Made by a program: the position numbers and the translations under genes. 64,000 bases of DNA from Leisingera aquaemixtae (GTDB taxonomy: Bacteria; Pseudomonadota; Alphaproteobacteria; Rhodobacterales; Rhodobacteraceae): assembly GCF_019801145.1 (NCBI RefSeq), contig NZ_JAHVJQ010000001.1, positions 186,001-250,000 of the forward strand. Direction: 5' to 3'. Below the pieces are notes generated by a model. It searched no databases and had not been told where the DNA came from. It saw only the letters and a program-made list of their open reading frames with translations. Below are positions 17,984-26,817 of the stretch, in pieces (within the stretch, counting starts at the first letter, position 1; the number at the start of each line of letters is the position of its first letter).

Positions 17984-19422
17984 GCGCTGCGCTCGGCCGG
18001 CGGCAGCTCCCACTCACCTCCGGGCAGCGGCGCGTCCGAGGCCGAGGGCCAGCCGCTGGCGGTCACTGCATCCTGCAGCGCGGCGTAACACTCCGGGTCG
18101 ATGCCGGGGCCTGCAAGGTCATCCATGATGGCATAGGTCTTCTCCAGCGGCAGTGCCGCGCGGTAGGGGCGGTCGGCGGTCAGCGCGTCAAAGATATCGG
18201 CCACCGCCATCACCCGCATCTCCTGCGTCAGCTGGCTGGCGTCCAGGCCATAGGGGTAGCCCTTGCCGTCCAGCCGCTCGTGATGCGCGGCGCTCACCTC
18301 CGCCAGTTCGCGGAAGGCGGCGATCCGGCTCAGCACCTCATGGCCCAGCACCGGGTGCTGCTTCATCAGGGCAAATTCCTCCTCCGTCATCTTGCCCGGC
18401 TTGTCGAGGATGGTGTTGGAGACCCCAAGCTTGCCGATGTCATGCAAGAGCGCGCCCCGCACCATCCAGCGGCGCCGTTCGGGGGAGTATCCCAGCTGGT
18501 CGCAGATCAGCCCGGTATAACGCGCCACCCGCTGCGAATGGCCGTGGGTAAACGGGCTCTTGGCGTCGATCACCAGCGAAAAGGCCCGCGCGATCTCATC
18601 CAGGTAATCCTCGTCCACCGGATGGATGTGGCGCGCGTGGCGGGTGGCAAACACCTCCGCTTCCAGCCCGGGATCTGTCAGCTCCTGCAGGAAACCCGGG
18701 CGCCGGATCACCGCGGTGAAGACCGGCACCAGATCCGGGTCGAACCAGCTGCCCGCGCGGGCCTCCAGTTCCGCCGCGGCGGCCTCTGCCCCTGCGCTGG
18801 CGGCAAAGACGTCCGCCACCTGCGCCATCAGCGCGATGCGCGAAAACAAGGGGATCGCCGCGCCAGTCAGGCCCTGCGGCTGGCCGCCGCCGTCCCAGTG
18901 CTCATCCAGGCTGGCGATGCCCTCCGCCACATCCTCGGAGAACCGCATCTGCCGGGCGATGCCGGCGCCGCGGTTGCAGCGGGTCTCGATCAACTCGCCT
19001 GCCAGCTGGCCGTTTCTGGCAATCACATGGCCCAGCGTTTTCAGCTTCTGCAGCGGGCTGGCCCCCAGCGCGGTGTTGCGCAGCAGGAATTCGATGCCCT
19101 GGCGGGTGCCGCTCACCGTCTTGAAGCTGTGTTTGAAGGACAGGTCGTCGGTCAGGTACAGCTGGCAGATGCGGGCGGCGTTGGAGCTGCACCCCAGATC
19201 CTTCAGCAGCAATGTGAAATACAGGTCGGAGCGCGCCTGCGGCGGCATCTCCAGCTCCCGCGCAACCTGCATGCCGATCCAGCAGCAGCGGACGCAATGG
19301 CCCTTGGGCTGGCCTTCGGTCAGATCCAGCGCATGGCTGAGCGCGCCCAGCAGCTCCCCCAGCTGCAGGGTATCCTGCGGCGTGGCGCGGGCGGGGCTGA
19401 AAGAGGGGTCCTGACGTGTCAT
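17980..19422 (-). CDS. HD-GYP domain phosphohydrolase (cyclic-di-GMP phosphodiesterase-like)
   Basis: Soluble protein of about 480 residues made of two HD modules. The N-terminal half (about 20-260) is a degenerate HD-like domain with CVRCCWIGMQVARELEMPP. The C-terminal half has an intact HD-GYP core: THGHSQRVARYT, the metal pair in GALLHDIGKLGV and the loop HHERLDGKGYPYGL. The family breaks down cyclic di-GMP and so affects motility and biofilm switching. Two in-frame ATG codons (19455 and 19422) lie exactly in the two arms of a perfect 11-bp inverted repeat. Only the inner one has an AAGG box, which is also inside the repeat, so translation may be gated by the hairpin. Confidence 0.88.
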   Translation of the reverse strand: MTRQDPSFSPARATPQDTLQLGELLGALSHALDLTEGQPKGHCVRCCWIGMQVARELEMPPQARSDLYFTLLLKDLGCSSNAARICQLYLTDDLSFKHSFKTVSGTRQGIEFLLRNTALGASPLQKLKTLGHVIARNGQLAGELIETRCNRGAGIARQMRFSEDVAEGIASLDEHWDGGGQPQGLTGAAIPLFSRIALMAQVADVFAASAGAEAAAAELEARAGSWFDPDLVPVFTAVIRRPGFLQELTDPGLEAEVFATRHARHIHPVDEDYLDEIARAFSLVIDAKSPFTHGHSQRVARYTGLICDQLGYSPERRRWMVRGALLHDIGKLGVSNTILDKPGKMTEEEFALMKQHPVLGHEVLSRIAAFRELAEVSAAHHERLDGKGYPYGLDASQLTQEMRVMAVADIFDALTADRPYRAALPLEKTYAIMDDLAGPGIDPECYAALQDAVTASGWPSASDAPLPGGEWELPPAERSA

Positions 19423-19456
19423 GGGCCTTCTGCAGGTAAGATGCGGAAGGCCCATG
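19420..19456 (-). promoter_or_regulatory. Perfect 11-bp inverted repeat over the start of the HD-GYP gene
   Basis: CATGGGCCTTC (19420-19430) and GAAGGCCCATG (19446-19456) are perfect complements separated by 15 bases. On the mRNA one arm contains the AAGG box and the ATG at 19422, while the other contains the in-frame ATG at 19455. Folding would hide the start. Confidence 0.6.
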
Positions 19457-19574
19457 ACAGCACAGGCAGGCTTAACCTGCCCTTACCCCGGCGCAGGAAA
19501 GGGGCGGGGACTCTGCGCCGGAATTTAGTAAAACTGACCGCACAGGCGCGTCGGCCGGGCACCTGTGTTGCCGG

Positions 19575-19838
19575 TCAGTTGACGCCCAGCTTGCCGGGGA
19601 ACTCTATGTTGATCTCAAGGCTCGACAGCTCGTCGCCGCGCTCCATGCGGATGTCGATCGCCTCGTCGCCGATCTGCATGTGGCGGCGGATCACTTCCAG
19701 GATCTCGCGCTGCAGCTGCGGCAGGCAGTCGGGGCGGGCGGCGCCGCCGCCGCTGCGCTCATGCGCCAGCAGGATCTGCAGCCGTTCCTTGGCGGTGCTG
19801 GCAGAGGCCTTGCGGGGGCGGAGGGAAAATCCGAACAT
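19575..19838 (-). CDS. minE: Cell division topological factor MinE
   Basis: MinE, 87 residues, normal for the family. It stimulates the MinD ATPase and drives the division inhibitor away from midcell. The N-terminal part (FGFSLRPRKASASTAKERLQ, LLAHER) contacts MinD and the membrane; the C-terminal dimer domain follows with LPQLQREILEVIRRHMQI. It starts three bases after the minD stop and is the last gene of the minC-minD-minE operon. Confidence 0.95.
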   Translation of the reverse strand: MFGFSLRPRKASASTAKERLQILLAHERSGGGAARPDCLPQLQREILEVIRRHMQIGDEAIDIRMERGDELSSLEINIEFPGKLGVN

Positions 19839-19841
19839 CGC

Positions 19842-20690
19842 TTACACCGCCCGCCGGAACAGCCGCTGCAGCAAGCCGCGGCGCGGGTCTGCGGCAATCC
19901 GCATCTCGATCTGCTCTCCGATTAGCCGGCCCACCGCGTCCTCATAGGCGGCTGCCGCCGCAGAGGGGTCGTCCAGAACCACCGGCACGCCGAGGTTGGA
20001 GGCGCGCAGCACCGCCTTGCTTTCGGGGATGATCCCCAGCAGCGGTACCGCCAGAACCTCCAGCACGTCCTCCACCGTCATCATCTCGCCGCTGTCGACG
20101 CGGGCCTTGTCATGGCGGGTGATCAGCACCTGCGCCTTCACCGGCTCGGCGCCGGTCTTGCCGGCCCGCTCAGTGATGCTGTTGAGCAGCCCCAGCACCC
20201 GGTCGCTGTCACGCACCGAGGACACTTCGGGGTTGGTCACCACAATCGCCTCATCGGCGAAATGCATCGCCATCTGGGCGCCGCGCTCGATCCCTGCCGG
20301 GCTGTCGCAGATGATGTAGTCGAACTCCTTGCGCAGTTCATCCAGCACCTTCTCGACGCCGTCCTTGGTCAGCGCGTCCTTGTCGCGGGTTTGCGAGGTC
20401 GGCAGCACCGCCAGGTTCTCCAGCCGCCTGTCGCGGATCAGCGCCTGCTTCAGCTTGGCGTCGCCCTGAATGACGTTGATGAAGTCAAAGACCACCCGGC
20501 GCTCGCACCCCATGATCATGTCCAGGTTGCGCAATCCGACGTCGAAATCGATTACAACAGTCTTGTGGCCGCGCCGCGCCAGCTCGGCGCCCACCGCCGC
20601 CGAGGTTGTGGTCTTGCCGACGCCGCCCTTGCCCGAGGTGACAACGATCACCCGGCCCAGCGGTTCTTCCAATGTCAGGTCCTTGCTCAT
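19842..20690 (-). CDS. minD: Septum site-determining ATPase MinD
   Basis: ParA/MinD-type ATPase of 282 residues. The deviant Walker A motif VTSGKGGVGKTTTSA lies near residues 16-30, with VVIDFDVGLRNLDMIMG after it and the Walker B-like YIICDSPAGIE near 127. The C-terminal amphipathic membrane-targeting helix (RRGLLQRLFRRAV) is present. MinD recruits MinC to the membrane and oscillates with MinE. The start at 20690 shares one base with the minC stop (TAATG), indicating translational coupling. Confidence 0.96.
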   Translation of the reverse strand: MSKDLTLEEPLGRVIVVTSGKGGVGKTTTSAAVGAELARRGHKTVVIDFDVGLRNLDMIMGCERRVVFDFINVIQGDAKLKQALIRDRRLENLAVLPTSQTRDKDALTKDGVEKVLDELRKEFDYIICDSPAGIERGAQMAMHFADEAIVVTNPEVSSVRDSDRVLGLLNSITERAGKTGAEPVKAQVLITRHDKARVDSGEMMTVEDVLEVLAVPLLGIIPESKAVLRASNLGVPVVLDDPSAAAAAYEDAVGRLIGEQIEMRIAADPRRGLLQRLFRRAV

Positions 20691-21439
20691 TACAGTGCCT
20701 CCACACACAGCCGGCCGTCGCGCAGGAATACCTGTGCTGCGCGGTTCAATAGCTCCGGCTCCAAATTCTCGTTCGTCCGGTACAGGCCCGCCACCGCCAG
20801 CAGCTCCGCATCCAGCCGCTGGCAGAAGATCCGCGCGCTCTCGTCGCCCTCGGCGCCGGCCATCGCGCGGCCTTTGAGCGGCCCGTAAACATGGATGCTG
20901 CCGCGCGCGATCAGCTCGGCGCCGGAACTGACTGGCCCGACCACCACCAGATCGCCGCCCTCAGCCACCACCGTCTGGCCGGAGCGCACCGGCCGGGTGA
21001 TTAGCACATTCTCAGGCGGGCGCAATTTCTTGGGGATTTCCCGGCGTGTACCCGGTCCGGTGTTGAGAGGCGCATCCTTGCCGCTGGCAATGGCGATCAG
21101 CCCGGCATCCTCTGCCGCGGCCAGCTGGCCGGGGGTTGCGTTCTGCACCCCGAACACCGCCAGCCCGCGGCTGCGCAGGCTGTCTGCCAGCGCCCGCAGC
21201 TCTGCCGGGCGGCTCAGCCCGTGCGCCTGCGCCAGGTCCAGGATCAGCGGCGCGCCGTCAAAGAAATGCGGGCTCCAGCGCAGCTGCGCGTCCAGCGCGG
21301 CGTAAAAAGCCTGGTCCAGCGGCCCGTCCTCTGGCCGCAGCGCCACGGCGGTGAAATACCGGCCGCGGATCTGGAACGGTTTCACGCTTGCGGCAGGCGC
21401 ACTGCCACGCGGTTTTATGTCTTGATGCGGCACGCTCAC
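20690..21439 (-). CDS. minC: Septum formation inhibitor MinC
   Basis: MinC, 249 residues, first gene of the operon. The N-terminal domain (about 20-105) inhibits FtsZ polymerisation. The C-terminal beta-helix domain (about 130-245) carries the conserved RSGQTVVAEGGDLVVVGPVS and GSIHVYGPLKGRAMAG segments that bind MinD and dimerise. The short Ala/Pro-rich N-terminal extension (DIKPRGSAPAASVKP) is not conserved. The 220 bp between this start and the PhoD-like stop should hold the min promoter; no clear box is visible. Confidence 0.94.
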   Translation of the reverse strand: MSVPHQDIKPRGSAPAASVKPFQIRGRYFTAVALRPEDGPLDQAFYAALDAQLRWSPHFFDGAPLILDLAQAHGLSRPAELRALADSLRSRGLAVFGVQNATPGQLAAAEDAGLIAIASGKDAPLNTGPGTRREIPKKLRPPENVLITRPVRSGQTVVAEGGDLVVVGPVSSGAELIARGSIHVYGPLKGRAMAGAEGDESARIFCQRLDAELLAVAGLYRTNENLEPELLNRAAQVFLRDGRLCVEAL

Positions 21440-21662
21440 GCGATGCTCCTGCTCGGGATTGGCGGCCTTGTTTCGCCGCGCCTTTTTCCCTTGGGTAGCG
21501 TCTGGTGGGCAGGCCGTTCAACCGGCGCGGGGCGGCTTCGGCGGACAAGCGCCTGCGGCCGCTTCGGGCGGCGGATTTCCGCATATAATCTGCCTGAGGT
21601 TGCGCAGAAAAGGGTTGCCGTTCCCGCGGACGCCGCGCGGCCGCCCTGCGTCTGCCGCGCGG

Positions 21663-23105
21663 CTAAAGCGGCAGCGGCGCCGACCGGCCGGAGGTTTCCA
21701 GTTCCCAGCTGGCGGACCAGTCAGCACCCTGCCGCTCTAGGATCAGATAGTTCCGCTCCGCCACGTATCGCCCGGCCTGGCCGGGGATTTTGCGGATGCG
21801 GATGGGGTGGCCTGCCAGCGGAGCATCACCAAGCCAGGACAGCAGCCCCAGCACCCGGGCCCAGGCCCGTGGCGGCGCCCGGTGGGCAATGCCGGAGGCG
21901 ACCAGCTGGTGCAGCACCTTGCCGCCGCCAAGCGCCATCTCGCCGCGTGTGGCCAGGTGGATCTCACCGGAGATGGCAGTGACCTGCTGGCCGTCGTGCG
22001 CCGCAATGTCCCGGGTCAGCCGCAGCATCCGCCGCCAGGAGGCCCGGTGCGCCCGGCTCTGCCACTGGTCGCGTAGGTCGTCCTCGTATTTCTGCATCCG
22101 CGGCGTCAGCACCATCAACAGCTCCAGCAGCGACAGCCGCGGCCCCAGCAGCGGCACGCTCGACAGGATCAGGCTGCGCCCGGCAAAGCGCTGCTCCGCC
22201 GCTGCCCTCATCATCCGCCAGCCGCCCCGCGCCATCACCCGGCGCCGGCTGCGCTCGGAACGCAGGTCGGGCGCCAGCAGCCGCAGCCCCGGCGCTTCGA
22301 CGCGCCAGCCCAGATGGGTGCCTTCGGGATCGGCAAAGCGGGCGGGCAGGTCGCCGTCCGCACAGCCGTGCTGAAACAGCAGCGCCGCTTCCCGCGCGGC
22401 CGCAAACAGCGTCTGGCCGACCGGGGAATAGGTGCGCGAACGGCGCAAGGACCCCCAGCCGTCACAGATGTCGTGGTCGTCCCATTGCATCAGCGAGGGC
22501 ACCCGGGCGGCGATCCAGGCAAACTCCGGTGTGCTGTAAGCCGCCAGATACCGCTGCAGGAAACGCTCTCGCAGGTGTCGGTGCAAAGAGACCAAGCCCT
22601 CTTGCGCGGGATCGCGCGGGATGCGCTCCGGCCAGTCCTGGCTCAAGGGATGGCCGCCGGTCACCTCATCCGCATAGACCTGATCGCCGCCGTGCAGGAG
22701 CAGCGAGAAGGGGGCGGCGCGGTGCTCCGCGCCCATCCGCGCCCACATGGCGTTGCGTTCGTCCCCGTCGCGGTCCAGGTCTCCGTGTTCCTCTCCGTTG
22801 CAGGAGGCAAAGGCGATCCGCAGGTCGCCGCCGAACCCGCCGGCCAGCTCAAAGCGCGTGCCGTTCCATTGATAGGCGGTAGGGCAGCCCGCCGGCAGGC
22901 TGAACCGCGCCCGCAGCACCGTATGGGTGCTGTACTCCGCCAGCGGTGCGGGCTGCGCTTCACCGCCGTCCAGCTCAACAGGCGGCAGAGCCGTGCCTTT
23001 GGGCGCAATGAACAAAGCGGCCAGATGCATCCGGCCATCGCGCAGATCATCAAGGATCAGAATGGGTCCGGTGACCGGGCTTGTTGTACGGGTGCTGCTG
23101 CTCAT
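21663..23105 (-). CDS. PhoD-like metallophosphatase
   Basis: Putative phosphatase of about 480 residues related to alkaline phosphatase D. It has an N-terminal beta-rich region (about 15-110), then the metal-binding boxes IAFASCNGEE, LLLHGGDQVYADEV, LMQWDDHDICDGWG and AISGEIHLATRG, which match the calcineurin-like PhoD core. No Tat or Sec signal is visible, unlike classic secreted PhoD, so it is probably cytoplasmic. The ATG at 23105 is preferred to a TTG at 23144. Substrate unknown. It ends 220 bp before minC. Confidence 0.85.
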   Translation of the reverse strand: MSSSTRTTSPVTGPILILDDLRDGRMHLAALFIAPKGTALPPVELDGGEAQPAPLAEYSTHTVLRARFSLPAGCPTAYQWNGTRFELAGGFGGDLRIAFASCNGEEHGDLDRDGDERNAMWARMGAEHRAAPFSLLLHGGDQVYADEVTGGHPLSQDWPERIPRDPAQEGLVSLHRHLRERFLQRYLAAYSTPEFAWIAARVPSLMQWDDHDICDGWGSLRRSRTYSPVGQTLFAAAREAALLFQHGCADGDLPARFADPEGTHLGWRVEAPGLRLLAPDLRSERSRRRVMARGGWRMMRAAAEQRFAGRSLILSSVPLLGPRLSLLELLMVLTPRMQKYEDDLRDQWQSRAHRASWRRMLRLTRDIAAHDGQQVTAISGEIHLATRGEMALGGGKVLHQLVASGIAHRAPPRAWARVLGLLSWLGDAPLAGHPIRIRKIPGQAGRYVAERNYLILERQGADWSASWELETSGRSAPLPL

Positions 23106-23291
23106 GCCGTCACAGCACCTAGGTTCGGTCGGTGGCGCAATCAACCGCTGGCGGCATTACTTTGTGCGGTGGCCGGAGTCTGCGGCAGAAATGCCGGTGG
23201 CGCTTCCTGGGCGGGTATGGTCAGACTGCCCGCAGATTGCCCCTGCCGCCTCCGGCCCGCCCGCAGGCGCCGATTTTTCAGGAGATTTGAC

Positions 23292-23660
23292 ATGCAATGG
23301 AGTTTTCTCGCCGCCGCCTTTCTGGCTGCCCTGTGGATGATTGTTCATGCCTTTGTTGGAGGCCGTGAATGCGCCCGTCCCTTGGCGCAGGACCGGCAGC
23401 TGCCGGATGTAGTGCGCGAGACCACCTTGCTGTGCTGGCATCTGGTCACCGGCTGCCTGGGGCTGATGGCCCTGTTCCTGTTCCTCGGCGCCCGCGGTGC
23501 AGAGGGGATGGCGGTGGCCGGAACTGCAATGGCCGCGATGATGGCGGCGGTTGGCCTGCTGCTGCCGCCGCTGCGCCGGGCGCGCTACGGCCTGCTGCCG
23601 CAGGGCTGGCTGTTTGTGCCTGTGGCAGCTCTGGGTGCCTGGGGGCTGGCGGGCAGTTAA
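23292..23660 (+). CDS. Small four-helix membrane protein, unknown
   Basis: Protein of 122 residues, almost wholly hydrophobic, with four predicted membrane helices near residues 3-22, 43-65, 72-92 and 102-120. The first loop holds GGRECARPLAQDRQLPDVVR, and helix two begins TLLCWHLVTGCLG, which recalls small DUF-type membrane proteins common in Rhodobacterales. The start is set by AGGAG seven bases upstream of the ATG. It is divergent from the PhoD-like gene and is followed by a composite palindromic element. No function can be assigned. Confidence 0.8.
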   Translation: MQWSFLAAAFLAALWMIVHAFVGGRECARPLAQDRQLPDVVRETTLLCWHLVTGCLGLMALFLFLGARGAEGMAVAGTAMAAMMAAVGLLLPPLRRARYGLLPQGWLFVPVAALGAWGLAGS

Positions 23661-23682
23661 CGCCAGATCAAACACCAGGACG

Positions 23683-23846
23683 GCCCTCCCGCCCGTCCAG
23701 CGTGCATGTGGCATGCCCGCCTCCCGGTTGGGCCAGGCGCCGGAGCCGCGGCTCCGGCGCGTATCCTGCCCGTAGGGCAGGATGCCATGCCCAAGGCTGC
23801 CAAGGGGGTGCGGCGCCAGCCGCGCCACCTGCAGGCGCGGGAGGGC
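23683..23846. repeat. Composite palindromic intergenic element, 164 bp
   Basis: Bounded by the inverted repeat GCCCTCCCGC (23683-23692) and GCGGGAGGGC (23837-23846). Inside are a perfect 24-bp palindrome (23737-23760, centred on CCGCGG) and a hairpin ATCCTGCCC-GTA-GGGCAGGAT (23763-23783). It lies between convergent genes and may be a REP/MITE-like repeat as well as a terminator. Confidence 0.6.
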
Positions 23847-23869
23847 TTGGCTGTATGACACGATGCCGC

Positions 23870-25054
23870 CTAGCGGCTCAGCTCCCGCATGCCGCGTTCC
23901 AGGCCATCCAGGGTCATCGGCACCATCCGGCCCTCGAAGATCTCGCGGATCATGCTGATCGAATGGGTGTAATCCCAATACTTTTCCGGCACCGGGTTGA
24001 TCCACAGGTTCGACGCCCAGGCCTCGCGCGCGCGCTGCAGCCAGACCTGGCCCGCTTCCTCGTTCCAGTGCTCGTTGGCACCGCCGGGATAGGCGATCTC
24101 GTAAGGCGACATTGAGGCATCGCCGACGAAGATGCACTTGTAATCCGGCCCGTAGGTGCGCAGCACCTCATGGGTCGGCGTCTTCTCGTTCCAGCGCCGC
24201 CGGTTGTCGCGCCAGACGCCCTCATACAGGCAGTTGTGGAAGTAGTAGTATTCCAGGTGCTTGAACTCGGCGCGGGCGGCAGAGAACAGCTCCTCCACCA
24301 CCTGGATATGCGGATCCATCGAACCGCCCACATCCAGGAACAGCAGCACCTTTACTGCGTTGTGCCGCTCCGGCCGTGTCTTCACATCCAGATAGCCGTG
24401 CTCGGCGGTGGAACGGATGGTGCCGTCCAGATCCAGCTCTTCCTGCGCGCCTTCGCGGACCCAGCGGCGCAGCCGTTTCAGGGCGACCTTGATATTGCGG
24501 GTGCCCAGCTCCACATCGCCGTCGAAATTCCTGAACTCGCGCTTGTCCCAGACCTTGACCGCGCGCTGGTGGCGGCTCTTGTCCTGGCCGATGCGCACGC
24601 CCTCGGGGTTGTAGCCATAGGCGCCAAAGGGCGAGGTGCCGGCGGTGCCGATCCATTTATTGCCGCCCTGATGGCGGCCCTGCTGTTCCTTCAGCCGCTC
24701 CTTCAGCGTTTCCATCAGCGCCTCGAAGCCGCCAAGCGCTTCGATCTCGGCCTTTTCCTCTGCGCTCAGGTGTTTCTCGGCCATCTTGCGCAGCCATTCC
24801 TCGGGAATGTCGACGGCTTCCATCACCGCCTGCGCCGGAATCGCCTCCAGCCCCTCGAAAGTGGCGGCAAAGGCGCGGTCGAACTTGTCGATGTTGCGCT
24901 CATCCTTCACCATCGCGGCGCGGGCGAGGAAGTAGAAGGCCTCGATGTCATAAGTCGCCAGCCCGGCCTTCATCCCCTCCAGAAAGGTGAGGTACTCGCG
25001 CAAGCTGACCGGAATGGACGCCTTGCGCAGGTTTTCAAAGAAGGGCTGGAACAT
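23870..25054 (-). CDS. VWA (CoxE-like) domain protein, partner of MoxR ATPase
   Basis: Cytoplasmic protein of 394 residues with a helical N-terminal half and a C-terminal von Willebrand A-type domain. The metal-ion adhesion motif is LLFLDVGGSMD near residue 240, where the usual D-x-S-x-S is D-V-G-G-S, so the first Ser is Gly. In the N-terminal half, YGYNPEGVRIGQDKSRHQRA is characteristic of the CoxE-like group. MoxR ATPase and VWA proteins act together as chaperones that insert cofactors or metals or remodel complexes. The MoxR gene lies 1.7 kb upstream on the same strand, with two genes between. Confidence 0.87.
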   Translation of the reverse strand: MFQPFFENLRKASIPVSLREYLTFLEGMKAGLATYDIEAFYFLARAAMVKDERNIDKFDRAFAATFEGLEAIPAQAVMEAVDIPEEWLRKMAEKHLSAEEKAEIEALGGFEALMETLKERLKEQQGRHQGGNKWIGTAGTSPFGAYGYNPEGVRIGQDKSRHQRAVKVWDKREFRNFDGDVELGTRNIKVALKRLRRWVREGAQEELDLDGTIRSTAEHGYLDVKTRPERHNAVKVLLFLDVGGSMDPHIQVVEELFSAARAEFKHLEYYYFHNCLYEGVWRDNRRRWNEKTPTHEVLRTYGPDYKCIFVGDASMSPYEIAYPGGANEHWNEEAGQVWLQRAREAWASNLWINPVPEKYWDYTHSISMIREIFEGRMVPMTLDGLERGMRELSR

Positions 25055-25073
25055 CGCGGGCCTCTGTCAGCAA

Positions 25074-25241
25074 TTACGCCAGCACCCGGTGGGTCAGGAT
25101 GGTTGCCAGCAGGCCAAGAATACCAAAGATGATGGCATGGACAGCCCCGTATTGCAGCATGTCCATGGTGTTGCCGCCACGTTTACGGGCCTTCACAGCG
25201 CCAATCAGGGCGCCCAGCAGCACACCGGCAATTACGATCAT
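25074..25241 (-). CDS. Small two-helix membrane protein, conserved hypothetical
   Basis: Protein of 55 residues with two membrane helices: MIVIAGVLLGALIGAVKARK and YGAVHAIIFGILGLLATI, joined by the basic loop KRGGNTMDML. Similar small proteins beside VWA/MoxR genes are, I believe, common in related bacteria. An ATG at 25265 would add eight residues (MRQRTDKT). It lies between the DUF2927 lipoprotein and VWA genes with short gaps (33 bp and 19 bp), so it is part of the same operon. Confidence 0.72.
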   Translation of the reverse strand: MIVIAGVLLGALIGAVKARKRGGNTMDMLQYGAVHAIIFGILGLLATILTHRVLA

Positions 25242-25274
25242 GGTCTTATCCGTCCGTTGTCTCATGTTGCAGGA

Positions 25275-26696
25275 TCAGGAGCCGGAAGGGCGCAGCGCCG
25301 CCACTTCTTCCAGCCGGGCCTCCACCACCCAATCCGGGCCAAACCCGTAACGCGCCCATCCCAGGCTGTCCAGCCTGACCCCGCGCGCCTCTGTCTCGCG
25401 GCCCTCCAGGTCCAGCGCTTCCGCCTGCAGCATCAGCAGGGTCGACAGCAGGGCCGCGTTTTCGTGGGCCGCGGCGGCAGCCACGGCGGGTTTCAGCCGC
25501 GCCAGGGCGGCGGCGCCGTTGCCGGCGGAGATGTCATAGGCTGCCAGCTGCACCGCCAGCTTGGCCTGGTGGATGCCGGTGCCGGGCTGCTGCTGCAGAA
25601 AGCCTTGGGCGGTCTGGAAATGCTGCAGGGCCAGCTCCGGCTCGCGGATGCTCAGCATCCGGCCCAGGGTATAGTGGCTCTGGGCCCGCCGGTGATCGGT
25701 CCAGCCCTGGCTGCGGGCAATCGCGGCCGCCCTGTTGGCTGCGCGCAGCCGTTCCCGCAGCGCCGATTTCGGCCCCAATGCCTGTTCATAGGCAGCGGCC
25801 CAGTCCTGCGGAGTTTCCGGCAGCCATTGGGTGGCATTGCGGGCTCCGCCCGGGTTCAGCCGTGCCAGGATGGCGGGCAGGCGGGCGGCGGCCTCGGCCC
25901 GGGTCATGCCGGTGCGCAGTTCCGGCGCGTAAGTGGCGCGCAGGATCAGCATGTCAAACCCGGTCAGCACCGAATGGGCGTTGTCGTCGTTGAAAATCGA
26001 ATCCGGCAGCCGGTACAGGTCATTGAGCGGCCCGATCGCTTGCGCCAGCTCCTCATGCAGGCAGTCGCGCACTTCCTGCGGGGCAACATCATTGGGGATG
26101 AACACCGCCAGTTTCTCGCGGCTGCGCAGCTGCGTCCAGTTGGTGCGCGGGCTGCGCCGGTTGCGCCGGTATTCCGCCAGCGACGAGACATTGGGCACCA
26201 CGAAACAGGCCGCCTTGGGCAGCGCCCTGCGGATCTCGGCGCGGGAGACCGACTGGATGGTGATGCCGGCGTCGGCGCCGGAAACCCGTCGGACGGATAT
26301 CCCGGCCTCGTTGCGCAGCCGCGCCAGCAGCGCGTCCAGGTCGCGGTTCAGCCCGGGCGCGGGCGTGCCGGTGACGCGCAGGGTGATCGGGGTTTCAAAG
26401 CGGGTGAAGTGGGGCAGGGTGCTGCCGCCTTCCAGCTGGAAATGCAGGTCCAGGAAATCGCGGGCGATCTCGGCATTGGAGCGCTGCGGCGGCGGCGCGG
26501 GGCTCGGTGTGAACACCTTGACAGGCGGCAGCGCCAGCGGCGCTGCAGCGGCCCGTGTCGGCGCTTCGACCCGGGCAGCGGGGGCGGTGCAGCCGGCCAG
26601 CGCCAGCGCTGCCAGAGCAGCCGCAATCCCGGACAGCAGGCGCCACCCGTCTTGGCGGGAGGGCTTGGTCACATGCAAAGCAGCGTCAGCGGGCAC
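25275..26696 (-). CDS. DUF2927 domain lipoprotein
   Basis: Predicted lipoprotein of 473 residues. After a GTG start (AGGAG lies eight bases upstream) comes a signal peptide ending in the lipobox LALAGC. A Pro/Ala-rich linker follows, then the DUF2927 domain (about 75-260). This domain contains CLHEELAQAIGPLNDL and SIFNDDNAHSVLTGFDMLIL, an arrangement that looks like a metallopeptidase helix (H-E-E-x-x-Q) with a missing second His. The C-terminal half (about 290-460) is helical and TPR-like (YTLGRMLSIREPELALQHFQ). It lies between the MoxR and VWA genes. Its function is unknown. Confidence 0.83.
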   Translation of the reverse strand: MPADAALHVTKPSRQDGWRLLSGIAAALAALALAGCTAPAARVEAPTRAAAAPLALPPVKVFTPSPAPPPQRSNAEIARDFLDLHFQLEGGSTLPHFTRFETPITLRVTGTPAPGLNRDLDALLARLRNEAGISVRRVSGADAGITIQSVSRAEIRRALPKAACFVVPNVSSLAEYRRNRRSPRTNWTQLRSREKLAVFIPNDVAPQEVRDCLHEELAQAIGPLNDLYRLPDSIFNDDNAHSVLTGFDMLILRATYAPELRTGMTRAEAAARLPAILARLNPGGARNATQWLPETPQDWAAAYEQALGPKSALRERLRAANRAAAIARSQGWTDHRRAQSHYTLGRMLSIREPELALQHFQTAQGFLQQQPGTGIHQAKLAVQLAAYDISAGNGAAALARLKPAVAAAAAHENAALLSTLLMLQAEALDLEGRETEARGVRLDSLGWARYGFGPDWVVEARLEEVAALRPSGS

Positions 26697-26817
26697 TCAG
26701 GTGTCTCCTACCGGCCGGGCTGGCGCAGCCTGGCTCTGTCTTTCACAGATAGGGGAATGCAGAGGCGATTTGAAGCGAAACAGGCAGGCGCCGGGAACTG
26801 CGCCTGCCGCTGTGCTG

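Noticed and set aside
17398-19947. An 849-codon open frame on the plus strand across thrE, the HD-GYP gene and minE
   Set aside because: It crosses three well-supported genes in other frames and has shadow-like composition.
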